64,000 nucleotides of DNA from Euglena gracilis (Eukaryota > Euglenida > Euglenophyceae > Euglenales): assembly GCA_039621445.1 (NCBI GenBank), contig CP154957.1, forward strand, positions 14,872,947 through 14,936,946, in the 5' to 3' direction. The position numbers and the translations under genes are program-made. The stretch's first letter is position 1. Every line of letters starts with the position of its first letter. The notes beneath the pieces were generated by a model. The model saw nothing but the letters and a program-made list of their open reading frames with translations. It was not told where the DNA came from and ran no database searches. This document shows positions 25,611 to 37,618 of the stretch, piece by piece.

Positions 25611-26149
25611 ACAGACTCATTTAGCTCAAAACGGATTGAAATGAACAGATTGTGCATTGCATTCATTATGTTGTTGGTTTCCCATGTATTTTTCTTTCAA
25701 TTTTTCGTCACTTCTTGTAATAAAATCTATTTTCTAAAAAAAACACTGAAATTGAATTTGCTGAGATATCACCATAATTAACAGGGAGGCTGGATATTTG
25801 CCACAGGCATCTTGCAAGCCAAATTGAAACATGACAGGAAAATGGGAACACAATTTGGGGAGGCGAACGATGAACATCAATCTAAATCCTCTAACGTGCA
25901 ATAGCATGAAAGCCAAACAAAACAGAAAGCCCGCCCCCCCAATACACATACACACAAAAACCAACACACACACAAATAGGCGTTGCAAGCACGCACCCAA
26001 GCATACACCTACCGCACTGCACCCACCCATCACAACATACAATCACACGTACACCACACAATGTGCGCGCACACACATGCACACGCGCGTGCACACATGC
26101 GCGCACACATGCACGCACATACACGCGCGCGTTCAAACACAACGGGCAC

Positions 26150-26224
26150 CTGTCGGGGGGCGAGGACGTTTTCCACCATGGGAGAGCGGCACTGGTCGTC
26201 CCAAAGGCCCCCGTCCGCCTGCCA
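26150..26224 (-). CDS. Exon of unidentified protein
   Basis: This 75-nt segment is flanked by a pyrimidine-rich AG acceptor (CTACTTCCAG) and a CGACAG|GTGCCC donor. It reads in phase 0 as 25 residues beginning WQADGGLWDDQCRSP and ending VENVLAPRQ. It is GC-rich like the other exons. Its phases would allow a join to the SET exon at 21513 or to the RRM-containing gene upstream; no family was recognised. Confidence 0.5.
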
Positions 26225-26539
26225 CTGGAAGTAGGGAGAGGCACGAAATGGCTTTGAATGAAATGCAGCACCCACTTAAGTCTGGGCAAGCAGGTGATGA
26301 TTCCTGGCAAGAAAATTTGTATTTGCGTGCAGCCTCCCGCCGTTGTATGCACGATGTGTTGCCCTGTCCTTGCCAGCAGCCACAGGACAGGAAAAAGAGC
26401 GACAGATGACAGGTGCATTGGCAGACTGCAACGACACGGTACAAATATTTCTGCAGACATATGCACTGGTGTGCGAGATTTATTCCACCTGTGTTGCGTT
26501 TTTACATGTGGGGGGTACTGGATGGACAGGAATCAAGAG

Positions 26540-26690
26540 AAATGCCACCACCATCACCACCACCACCACCCCACCACCCCAAAACCACCCACCACCCCAC
26601 CACCCACCACCTGTCACCACCATCACCATCACCATCACCATCACCACCACCACCACCAGCAGCAGCAACAATGGCAACAGCAGCAACAAC
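26540..26690. repeat. (CCA)/(CAT) trinucleotide repeats
   Basis: ACC, CATCAC and CAGCAA triplet runs. The His/Pro/Gln-rich frames are repeat translations. Confidence 0.85.
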
Positions 26691-27194
26691 AAGAATACAA
26701 AAAATACGTACCACCAGCTTCCTGTGCTTGCTGTTGTCGGTACTTTTCCGTGTCCTCTTTCGAACCTGGGAGGAATCACATCTGGAATTCGCTCAAAATT
26801 CCCGCACATAGCACAGGGGTATCGAGGAGGGAAAGGAATACACGAAGAGTGCACACTCATTGAATACAGAACTGGAAGATCACCAGAAGCCATCCAAATG
26901 AGTCCCCCCCACTCCCCCGTCCTTTTTTTTCAAAACCAACGGAAACCAGAAAGCAAGAACAGGCTTGACATCATTAAACCAGGTGAGCACACCGCCCACC
27001 CCATGGTGCGGAGGGATTTAACGCTCAAGAAGATGCCGTCCTTTAAAAAGGGGGATGGGGAATGCACCCACGCGACTGCCAAGGCCCCCCACGTTTTCAA
27101 CCTGCGGTGCGCCGCCAGAAAGACAGGGTCGGGGCAGTAGGTCAATAACGTCAGCCCCCCCCCCCCCACCGCCCTTTGCGCAGGACCGCCACAC

Positions 27195-28275
27195 CCGTCC
27201 ACTTGACGAGCAGGGGCTTGATCTGCAGTGGCCAGTCATCGGGCATGTCGGTGCAGGGCGGGGGGGACGTAGGGAGGGGGGTCACCCTGTTCTCTGCCGG
27301 TGTGAGACAAGGCCATTCTGTTCGCCATCCTTGAATGTGTTCCGAGTTCAACCACCCTGCCTACTCAGGGATGCGAGCGCTTGCGTCCACCCATCCAACC
27401 ACCCACCCACCCATCCATCCTCCCAACGCACACCCACACCACACCCACACCCACACCCACACCCACACCCACACCCACACCCACACCCGCCCGCCCACCC
27501 ACCCACCCACCCACCCCTCGCACGTGTGCAAGCCTACTCACCCATCCAACCACCCACCCACCCACCCATCCACCCTCCCACGCTCACACACCCACACAAA
27601 CACACACGCACCCACCCACCCACCCACTCACCCACCCACCCACCCATCCACACCCATCCACACCCACACCCACACCCACACACACATATATTCACACACA
27701 CACAGAAACCCATCGCACACGTGCATACCTACTTATTTGGTTGTTTTTTTGGCAACAGGAGAATGGCCTACTGGGGGGAGTTTGGTTTGGACCCCGCCCT
27801 GGATGTTGTTCAGGGTCTGCATGGCGATGAACGCCGCCTCCTGTGTCTCGTACTCCACGAACACTGCCCACCACTCCTTGCGGGGCTTGCTTTTGCTGGC
27901 CGGGAGTGCGGGTGGATGTGTGGCGCGCACACACCAAGATGCTTCCACACACCATGGTGCTTCCTACAGATTTCTTTCGGTTTGACTCAATATCTTTATC
28001 CTCTGGCGTTGGACTGCGTTATCTCACATCAGGGCCAAAAGGGGGGGGGGGCTGCTCAGGGCCAGACACACACTCAGCCACCCAACCTCCCTCCCCTGCA
28101 ACGAATTCAACCCCCTGAGAAATCACCACCCGAACAACAAAACCCGTGAAATGCTTGGGGCAACCAAACCAACAACTCAAACGGGGGAAGGCGGGGGCGC
28201 ACACCTCGGCAGCATCTCCAGCTTCACCACTTTGCCGAACACCTCCATCCGCTCCTGCAGCTGCTCCCGCGTCAT
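27195..28275 (-). CDS. RNA-binding protein, RRM domain (three exons seen)
   Basis: Exons (minus): 28275-28205 (MTREQLQERMEVFGKVVKLE), 27895-27803 (RKEWWAVFVEYETQEAA, then FIAMQTLNN) and 27250 to about 27195 (DMPDDWPLQIKP). Together they span an RRM: helix 1, beta 2, the RNP1-like strand WWAVFVEY, helix 2 and beta 4 (PLQIKP). Layout and spacing resemble CELF/Bruno-type RRMs. The first intron is GT-AG with matching phase. The second is nonconventional (see 27251-27802). RNP2 should lie upstream of 28275 and was not found. A further segment, about 27010-27120 (KTWGALAVAWVHSPSP), may be the next exon but is weak. Confidence 0.6.
27251..27802 (-). other. Nonconventional intron in the RRM gene
   Basis: The RRM continues as LNNI-DMPDDWPLQIKP if the exon ends at 27803 (AACAACAT) and the next starts at 27250 (CGACATG). 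The intron begins CCAGGG and ends CCCTGCAC. Bases +4 to +6 (GGG) pair with -8 to -6 (CCC). The pairing extends to a 10-bp inverted repeat, CAGGGCGGGG/CCCCGCCCTG, at the two ends. No AG acceptor exists anywhere near the coding boundary. Confidence 0.65.
27400..27720. repeat. (CCCA)/(CACCCA)/(CA) microsatellites
   Basis: Blocks of CCCA and CACCCA repeats with short unique interruptions fill most of the nonconventional RRM intron. Confidence 0.9.
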
Positions 28276-29622
28276 CTGGATGTGGACGTGGAGCAGGCCC
28301 CGTCACGGGTGTGCAGATGGCTGGTGGGGTGAGCGCGCTGGCCGGGCCCTTTCTCGCCAGGGCCAACGACCCCCCCCCCAGGTCTAGCTGAGAGGCGGGA
28401 AAGCTTGGCCTGGCTGGCAAAAAGTTGCTGCCTTGTAGGGGGGTCCAGCCAGGGATGCATGGGAAGCCTGAAAGGGAGGGGGCCCACTTTTGAAGTTGCG
28501 CTGCCCGGCTCAAATTCATGGTCAAACAATCAAAGTTTTTTTTGCACCACCATCAAGTCTTTTGGGGAGGATTTTTATACCCTCCCTGCTTGGCGGGTTC
28601 AAAAAAAAATAGCAAAATTTTTTCTTCCTGCGATGCGCGCCAAAAACGCTTTTTTCCCTCTCATTTAAGCATATTGCATATTTTTGGGTGTTTCGTTGTT
28701 GTTATTTTTAAAAAAAAAGACAAAAGATAAAAATGAGTCTTTTATAATTTTAATTATTCAAATTTCAATCTCAAAATAAATTCAAAGAAAAATTAGGGAT
28801 TTTTTACCAATTTTGACCCAGTATGGTCCCTTTGACCGCCCACAGCACCGAACCATTTCCCGGCCCTCACCATTTCGACGTAGCACCCACCCCATGTTGA
28901 CAGGGGGTCCGGTAGGGGGCCACAGGACATCACTTATGCCATACGGGACCCCCAGGGGGGATCCAACTGGCCAGCAGTTTTTTCCAGCCCCCCCCCTGCC
29001 ATCGACCAGTTTTAATTCCTGTCCACTGCCCTTTGTGCAGTTGGAGGGTAACGGATTTTTCTGCCTCAGGAGGTGCAAAAAATGGGCCAAAAGCCATCTG
29101 AACTATGGAACAAAAATACTAACTCCACCTGGGACATAATTATTCCCTCACCCAAAATAAGAATGTTCCAACGTTTTTGAATGGGAAGCAACTCATCGAT
29201 TAATTACAAACAAATTCCTTGGGACATTGCTCGATATGAAACTCGTCACCTGGAAGTGTGCAGAGCAATGGAAAAAGCAGAATAGCAAAATAACCTGAAA
29301 AGCATTCAGAGGTGGACACTTGCAAATGGGACAACCCCTTGCCCCGAAAGCCCTGCAAAACCTGTTCATATGGTGCCTGGATTCTCCAAAAATCGGCCAA
29401 AAATCGGCCAAAAATCAATATTTTCAAAATTTCTCCAAAATGAAGCAAAATCAAAGGAAATGTCCGGAGACTGGGCAGGTCAAAAAGAAAGGCTGCCCCA
29501 CCCCCGGGGAGACTTGGTGGGAGGATCCCTTATTGGGAGTTGGTTTGGTTCCCACCAAGGCACTGTGCAACGGAAAAATAATAATACTCGGTGCCGAGGC
29601 ACCAGGGAAAGTTGTGCAAAGC

Positions 29623-29654
<32 letters not shown>

Positions 29655-29775
29655 AATGGTGCCCCCCCCCCCCGCGGAGGTAGATCCCCACTCATGGAGT
29701 TTCCAGATGACCCTCCCACCATATTGTCGGATTGACCGCGTGGAAAATGCACAACCCTGGGCATAAGGTGTAGAC

Positions 29776-29878
29776 ATTCTCTGCAGGCGCCGGCTTGGAG
29801 GACATCTCGAACACTTTGCTCAGCCGCTGGGCATGGTACTCCGCGTCGATTTTCCCGAGCTGGGGCTCATACAGCGGC
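29776..29878 (-). CDS. Exon of unidentified protein
   Basis: It reads LYEPQLGKIDAEYHAQRLSK and then VFEMSSKPAPAEN, is flanked by AAG| and AAT|GTCTAC, starts in phase 2 and ends in phase 0. It has exon-like composition and a plausible amphipathic helix. It is probably an upstream exon of the RRM gene, since it lies on the same strand just 5' of it; this is inference. Confidence 0.5.
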
Positions 29879-30118
29879 CTTCTCATACAGCACCCCCCCC
29901 CCCCCTGTGGGGTTCACCGATACAGACCAGCGAACGAGTACTGTAGCAAAATGCCAATCACCCCAACCATAACGTCATGCAACTCCCAAAAAATCTGCTG
30001 TGATTTCTCCCAAAACTACAAGAACACATTTGCACAGAATGTGCTGAATCCGACTGGGGATTATGATATCCTTCCAGGTCAACCTTGTCTTGATTGGGGG
30101 GCGGGGGGTTGGAGGGAC

Positions 30119-30219
30119 GTCCCGACTCTGCTGTTGGCGACTGCCTGCCTGCAGCAGACGGTTCAGCTTCGCTGTCTCGTAATCAATGTCGACGGCCATA
30201 GGGGAATGCGGACAAGAGA
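30119..30219 (-). CDS. Exon of unidentified protein
   Basis: It reads MAVDIDYETAKLNRLLQAGS and then RQQQSRD, bounded by a GTTGCAG acceptor and a GGGAC|GTCCCT donor. Same strand as the RRM exons; possible upstream exon of that gene. Confidence 0.45.
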
Positions 30220-31317
30220 CTGCAACGCGGGGAGTCGGGGCAAATGAACGGCTGGGTGCAATAGTTCTCAGCTTGGCACCAGAATACACAACCCGGGGTC
30301 CGGCTCCAGCTTCTGTTTGGAAAAGTTTCTCTTCTTTCCAGTAGATATGAGGCTGGAGTCCAATTATTTGACCCTCAACCTGTAGCGAATCCTACTTCTG
30401 AAAAGAGGTTTCCCTCATGTTGGACGTTGCGTTAACCCGCAGCTCCCCCAAGCACCAAAGGACCCAGGTTCAGACACCTTCAGTCAACAACGGAATTCGG
30501 CCCACTCTGAAAATAATCACCGCTGTTATCGGCCATCTACTTTGACCGATGGGTGGGGTCCATACAGGGCTGAAAGGGAACCGTTTCTCCTCCCCCAACC
30601 ATATGAAATCTTTTCAGGTGAAAACTCCTTTACTCTCCAATTATGCAATTTACCCATAAGGGATTCGTGCCAATGATTCCCCAACTGCCCCCCCCCCCCC
30701 CAGGGGCCTGGACTGGAAAGTTTGGTGAAGCACCCACCCAGCATGCCATTTTCCTGGTTTTTGTCAGAAGCTGGTTCCCAAAACTGCACCACGTTTGGCC
30801 AGGGGATGCACACTTACATCATCCACAGGAGCTTAACATCTATTCAGGTGTTCACAGCTTCAAATATGTTTAAGATTCAGAATATTGGACCAGAGAATCT
30901 CTGCGAAAGCAGGCATAGAAAAACAAATATAATAAATACACAACTCATTAAGAATGAGGTTAACCAACCCCAACGACAGAACCAGCACCAAATGACAAAG
31001 AGACAAGCCTCTTCGGCGCGCCAAGTCTCATTCCAGCCATGTTGCTGCTGGTGGGACACAACTACCCCCGCCGCACCAGCTGCGGCGCGGCAGTGGTGGG
31101 GGTGACCTGCGCTGTGGTGGTGGTTGAGTGGACGGGGAGGGGACAGGAGGGGAGGGGAGGGAAGGGGTGGCACTGGCTTAGGCGGCGTAAACTGCCCATG
31201 ATAAAATTGACTGGAAGTGTGTCCCGGAAGGCAAGAAAAACGTTGTAAAAAGAGCCAAAATTTTCGAGTTGTACATCGTATCAAAATTTTTTCGACCCTA
31301 CTGGCTGCATAACAGAT

Positions 31318-32715
31318 GAAGCGGAAAACCGCTTCGATGATTTCCGAAATTTATTTTGTAGCAGATTCACAGGTAAATGCGATCCAGCAAAAATCTGTTA
31401 TCTGAGTTACACGCCTCCCGTTTGCGCCGCTCCCTGTTGCCGAGGAAAGCGGTCCGCCCTGGAGAACATCCAGGAGATGCTGGTGGACGACGAGTGAGCG
31501 GGCGGCTGCGGCAGCCGCGGTGGCAGCGGGCGGCTGGTGCCGCCAGCGAGGGAGGGACAAGCGAGACCCAGACCTGTACCGGACCCAGACCGGACCAGAC
31601 CCATACCCACACCCAGACCCAGTCCCCAACCATGCGCACACCTTCGCCACACCACCCACCCATTTCGCCGTGTCTTTCCTTTGTGTTTGTCTTTGGCATG
31701 GCTGCGGAACTGGGGGCTGTGGGGTTTGTTGCAGCTGTGACTTTTGTTTTGAGAATCAAAGTTACAAATCCACAACTTGCTCAGTTAATGGTGCTTCGGG
31801 ATACAATGCATCTTCTCGGTACTGTTTGATGCGAAGCGGGTTTCCGCTTCCTCAAAGCAAAGCAGAGAAATTTAGTCTATTCAAACTGTACTGTACTGGT
31901 CTGAAACTGCCATTGCCAACATCACTGAACCAACTGAATGCAGAATGTAATGACATATGGCAAACTTGAACTACCCAACAAACGTGAATCCCGCAGGTTT
32001 TCACTCCTACCCGCTTATGATGGCCCTGTACCTCAAGCGCGGACTTTGATTACAGGTCTGTATTGTTCTGTTTGTTACATTTGTATGCCATTTGTTGTGA
32101 CTGTAATGCTTTCTGATGAATGTGTTAGTTAAACTTAATACCAATGATTACTGCTGAGTTCGTGTGGTTCATCACACCCCTCCGGATATGCTGAACGAAT
32201 GTATGTGGGTATTATTATTCACTGTTTGAATTGAATCTACTTCCATCTGACTTATCACATAATTTTTCAGTTTATCATTAAAGCGGTTTTTCGCTTCCTT
32301 TTCGTTTTTGCAAAATTTTATTCACTTTGCTGTAATATTCCCTTAGGCATGATTCTTCTGGTGTTGATTTTGGTGACCTGTGCGTGACTTTGAAGCGGAA
32401 TGTCCTTTTTACCGCTTCCTATATTTTGTATTTATTATTTTTCCCCCTTTGCAGGGGGTTTCGCCTTCTTCTGTCTCTGGCGGCAGCCCACATGAGGTGT
32501 GTATTTGTACTTTATTTCTGTCTTTGAAATTTCTGTAGGGTTTTCGTTCATTTAGACTAAATTTCAAAATTTAAGTGGCATTTTAGCTGGTTTTTGGTGT
32601 TTTTAAAAAATCGTTACTGCAAGCCAAACATCCAATCAGAAATGGCCGAAATCAGTACCTCTTCTAAAACCTTCAAAAAAAAACAGGCCGTTTTTGGAAG
32701 CGTTTTTCCGCTTCC
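31318..32715. repeat. Five interspersed GAAGCGG...CCGCTTC palindromes
   Basis: Palindromes at 31318-31335, 31833-31850, 32281-32296, 32392-32418 and 32696-32715 share arms GAAGCGG/CCGCTTC with loops of 4 to 13 bases, mostly T-rich. The intervening DNA is AT-rich and unusually free of microsatellites for this window. They lie just downstream of the stop codon at 32774. Confidence 0.7.
31411..31458 (-). CDS. Short exon-like segment
   Basis: The frame RTAFLGNRERRKREA follows a pyrimidine-rich TTCTCCAG acceptor and ends at GCGT|GTAACT. The plus strand also has an open frame here (ALENIQEMLVDDE, then stop), so strand and reality are uncertain. Confidence 0.3.
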
Positions 32716-32773
32716 TTTTCCGTTTCGAGGGGGTTTAAATTTTTGGGCAGTTTATGCCTCCTAAGACTGGGGG

Positions 32774-35700
32774 TCAGGGGTCTGCCGCGGCGCTTTCGGC
32801 CTCGGCCTCGGCCTCGACCTCGGCCTCGGCCTTGGCCTTGGGCTTGTTGCGCCGCCGCTTCCGCCCGCGGTCCAGCAGCTGCTTGGCCGGCCGGCAGGGG
32901 CAACGGTACTGTGGTGGGCGGTGGATCGGAGGGAGCAGACCCTCCTCTCGGAGCTTCGTTGTCTGCCGGTTTGTTTCCCGTTGGGGACGACTAATCTATC
33001 GTTTGCGATTTCCTTCTTTACCTCCTGCCTCCTTGTCCAACGACCACCCCCCTGGTCAGATGCGGTCTTTTCGTAAACGATGTTGGTTCAATAATTGTAA
33101 AAATATTTTGGTGATTCAATTTCGCTTTTTTTTTTTTGCATTTGCTTATCTTAGAGAAGCTTTTTTGTAATTTCTTGAGATGACTACCAAAGAATGGCTA
33201 AACATACCCCAAAATGGCTTAAGAGAAGGCCAATGGCTCCCAAAAAACGGCATCAAATCACCCAAAACAACTAAAATGGATGTCAATGTGCGAGATTGTG
33301 ACAAATGGCCGAACGTCACTAAAAACTAGCCATGAATGGCCAAAAAAAAATGGTGAAAAAAGACGCAATAATGGCCAAAAACGGCAAAAAGTGCCCTAAA
33401 ATGGCCAAAATGACCACAAGTGGCCCCCCCAAAAATGACAAGAATGGTAAAAAAAAAACAGCGCAAATTTTCCATTCCCCCCCCCCCGGTGGCCGCAATC
33501 TGTGGTCGATTTGGGGTCCAACTCTTTTGTCTAACGGCCCCCCCCCCCCCCGGCTGGAGGCGAACATCAGTGGTTGTTGGACAAGGGGGGGGGGGGAGGG
33601 AATCAGTAGACCCAGGACTCCAGGGGTCCGAGGCCAACAGGGGGGTGCATCCTGGGCCGACCTGGCCGCGTGGGGAGGCTCCCCAAGGAGGGGCATCAAA
33701 AGAAACCAACCAAGTGACCAGGCACAAAACCGCAAGCACACCAAAAAAAAACTTCGAAAAGATCGTTAAAAAAACATCAATTCAACCTTCCGAATTTTTT
33801 TCTGGGGTGTGGAGACCAAAAGCTTGTTGGGGGTCATTAAGCAACGTCCTGCTCAATGTTCAAAGAACGCCTTGTCTTCTGCTTTCTGGATCCCAAATTC
33901 CAATGAGTTTCAATCAATCTCTGTCTGTCTCGGAAGTGAATTTAGTTGTCGATTCCATGACCTTCAAATTTACTCACGTTTACCGCCTTTTTGTCCACAG
34001 TTTTTGTGGAACCTGGTGTCGTTTATCGCTGCCCCCCCTTCCTCCATTGTGGTCACAAGACCGGAGTGTCCGAACTGGGTCGAACTGAGCCGGAAGAAAT
34101 TGAACTGCAACAAGTCGCAAAAATCAGCAAAAATTGCCAAACAACCCATTTTCAACCAAGATGGCCTTGTACTGATTCTGGTCCCTATCAAACGGCTGCC
34201 AGCCCCCCCCCCCCGCCTCCTCCCGTTGGTCCTGGGCGCTGCGATGCGGTCGTCCGCCTCCCGGGCGAACTCCGCCACCTCCCGCTGCATGTCCCGGCGC
34301 TGGAAGCCGCCCGCCGGGCCGCCCCGGCAGCCCCTGGGGCTGGGGCCGGGGCCGGGGCCGGAGGGGAGGGGGGTCGGACCCCCCTTGTGCAATTTTTTTT
34401 TCGCACCGAAAAAATGTTTGGGGAGCTCGGGGGTCCTGCCCCGGTCCGAAGTCGAAGGGGGAGGGGGGGGTCTGCTCCCCCCCCGCAAAAAACACCGCTC
34501 ATTTAATACCCTGGGGGTCGACCCACAGCACCCGCGTAAAGAGAATTCCTTCAGCGCCGATGGAGAATTTTGGCCTGAAAATTGGCGCCGCCGAAATACA
34601 AGACGGTCTGGTGTGGGGGGGGGTTCGGACCCGCCCCGGCCCCCCGGGGGGGGGGTCGACCACCCACAGGGTTGCGGGGATTCCCGTGCAGCCCGGGGGA
34701 GGGGGGGTCCATAGCCATTTGCAGCGCTTCAGCCCAGCAGCCCATCTGGTCAGAAGATAACCAGGTTTCCTCTTCGACCCCCCCCCCCCCGAACCGCTTT
34801 GCCGTGTCGCAGCCGCCTTTTCAGAGATCAGGTCGGAGAATCTTTTGAAAGTGGCTAAATGACCAGGCACCAACAAAATGAAAAAAAGCATCCATAGATC
34901 TGCCGTTTTGCACCAGATGCGATAACTACGGACTCCATCGCCTAAGATACCAACCCCCAAAGGGGCAGAAAATGGCATCCATTTTGGTGGTCAGCACGGG
35001 GAGGGGGCACAGGAGGTTGTGTGTGGGGGTCCCTGGAGCGAACATGCGCACAATCGTCCAAACACATTCCAGCGCCTTGGCGGTAGGGTGGGATTGGTGG
35101 GGGGGGCCGGGGGACCCGCCAGGGAGGGGAAGACCAGCGCGGCTGGCCGATGGCGCTGAAGCTGCAACCCCCGAAGCCGGCAGCGGGGGCCGCCCGGGCC
35201 GGAGCGGAACAGCAGCACGATGAACGCCTGCGTCTTGGGGCACACCTCCTCGAAGAGGCTGCCGGTCACTGTCACTACCAGAGGTGTTTTTTTTTCCAGA
35301 GCCTGGAGAGATCGACCCAGCAGTTCCCCCAGTTTCCACAATGGGACCTCAAAAAACATGCCGCAAGAAGGCGTGGAAAAAAAATGCAAAAAAACACGCA
35401 GAAAAATCGAACCCCCCCTGAAAAACGCGGCTGTGTTCCCCTCCCCGGACCCAGACCCGGGGGGCTCGAGTAAATTCCTGTTGGCGGTTAGTCACAAAAA
35501 TAGGTGACCCTGGGGCCCACTACCCACTCGCCCCGGGGCGGAGAACCCTTCCCCGCCCACGATGTGCCGTTAAAAAGCTCTCTAGCCTCCACCCACTTCC
35601 GGAACGCGGGCTCTTCCTGCAGGGCCACGAGGGGGGCGGACTGCGGGGCTGCGTGGGTTTGCACTGGTTCCTGGTGTAGCGTTGGCCCGCAGCTGCTCCA

Positions 35701-37618
35701 AAACGTTCAAAATATCCAAAAAATGAGACAGAGTGGAAATCAGCTGTTTTCATTCGTTACAATTTTTGATTTTCTCTGAGTTTTTGGACACGAGGGGAAA
35801 AAAAGAAGCCGCTGCTCTTTCATGTTCATGCTGTGCAGAACTACAAAGAGGTGTGAGCGTGTGTACATATATGTGCGTGCATGTGTGCTGTGTCTGTATA
35901 TGTTAGTGTGTGTATATGTGTGTCTGCATGTATGAGCGTGTGCATGTGTGTGTATGTGTATATGTGTGTGTCTGTGTGTGTGTCTGCATGTGTGTGTCTG
36001 CATGTGTGCGTCTGTATGTGTGTGTCTGTATGTGCGTGTCTGTATGTGTGTGTCTGTATGTGATGTGCGCGCGCGTGTCTGCATGTGTGCAGGCACGCAA
36101 ATCTCCAATAAGTGTTTCCATGTTTGCTGTCCACACTGCCCCGAGCATCGCCATACACCACGTTGGGGACGGCGTCGCAGCGCTCCACCGAGGCGCTGAG
36201 CATCGCGCGGCCCTTCTTGAGCATGTCCTGGAGGCACAGCCGGCGCTTCATGTTGGGGCACCGCCACGCCAAACTCCCCCCCCCCCCAAAAAACGACATC
36301 CCCCCCCCCCCCCCCCGGAGACCCCTCCCTCCCCAAAAGACCCTGCCGATTTTCAGCAAAAATCAAAAAACCCGACCCCCCAAAATGTGAAAATGCCCTA
36401 AAAGGGTGGTTTTTTGCCCAATTTTATTTTGGTTTTTGACAAATGTTCAAATGTGAAAATTGGGATTTTTTGAGACAATTTTTGCTCATTCCTGTGAATT
36501 GCTCTTTTTTTGGACCTATTTTGGACCTCCTGTGGGAAGGCTTTTTTGGGCCGAATTTTTCAGCAAAAAAAACCAAAATAATACCCCCGCTTGGGATTTT
36601 CAGCAGCGGACCCAAAAAGTAGACTTGGGGTCTGGGGTTTAACGAATGAATGAATGAATGAATGAACAAATGAATTGCTTGCACTCTGAAAGCAAACATT
36701 CCCTCAGTGGGATCACAAAGCAGTGTTTATGTATTTGTGTGGCTTTTTTGTGGAAGGAATTGTTTCCTTTCACAATAAAAAGAAATAACTTTTCTTTATT
36801 GTGAAACCAGTTTATTACTTCATGTGCTGCACTATCATTTTGTGCTTGCTGTTTTCAAAATCGTCGAAGAAGAAATAATACAGAAACTTTGACCAGGGGG
36901 TTGGAGTTGAGTTTCCATGACTTTTGCCAGCTGCAAGGAATCTGCACAGGAAATTTGCATCATCCTCAAAATTAAGTCTGAAGAACGGCAACTCATGGAG
37001 ACTGCCAAAAGAATTTTACTAATGGCAATGCCTTCTTGCAGACCAAGCATTCCTGGTGTGTATATACATATATGCTGATCTGATGCTTGAAAGCAGTTGT
37101 TGCAAATGAATTTGGGTGTACAAGAGGGAGCCCCAGCAAAATGCAGGTCCTTCCAACAATCGCTTATATCGCAAATGTGCCAGTTGGCATTTGACAGCTG
37201 GACATGGGGTGTAGAGCGTAAAGGTAGAATGACATGACCACATGGGAATTGCAATACCTAACATTCCTTGTGAAGCTTCCAAGAAAAAATTATGGCAGAT
37301 ATATTTCCAACAGAGGACGGAGTCAAGGAATTGGGGGGACTATTGAGTTGGGGGGGGGTATATGACAAACGGCCGCCCACCGCGCCTCAAACCCGGCCCC
37401 CAACGAGGCCAAAACATCGGGGCGGGGCCGCGGGTGCGGTTCACAAAGCTGGCCGGGTCCGGGGTGAGCCGCTGGAAGTAATTGACGAGCGACTCCCACT
37501 CCCCATACGGCCCGTACTGGTCGCGGTACTTTCGCCACGACCAGTGGCTCTTGGCCCGGGTCTCGAAGGGCGCCGCCTTCGGCGTTGGAGGCGCTGCCAC
37601 GGGGGCCCGGAACCGGCC
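32774..37618 (-). CDS. Unidentified multi-exon protein with thioredoxin-like segment
   Basis: Exons (minus): 37618-37445 ([14 protein letters not shown], then [20 protein letters not shown]), 36273-36137 ([20 protein letters not shown]), 35648-35561 ([20 protein letters not shown]), 35258 to about 35190, about 34330-34220 ([20 protein letters not shown]) and 32908-32774. Joining 35561 to 35258 gives [20 protein letters not shown] and then FRSGP, which resembles the start of a thioredoxin fold, but the usual CxxC site is replaced by SGPGGPRC. The last exon has a basic patch ([13 protein letters not shown]), an EAEAEAE acidic repeat and a stop at 32774. Most phases agree; 37445 to 36273 does not, so an exon is missing or misplaced. 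The protein was not recognised. Confidence 0.5.

Noticed and set aside
31377-31495. Plus-strand exon ending ALENIQEMLVDDE-stop
   Set aside because: Plausible in isolation, but every recognised gene is on the minus strand, and the complementary frame has a better acceptor and donor. Left unresolved rather than called.
36835-37254. 139-residue minus-strand frame rich in Cys and Ser
   Set aside because: No motif and no exon borders; it lies between genes in AT-richer DNA.
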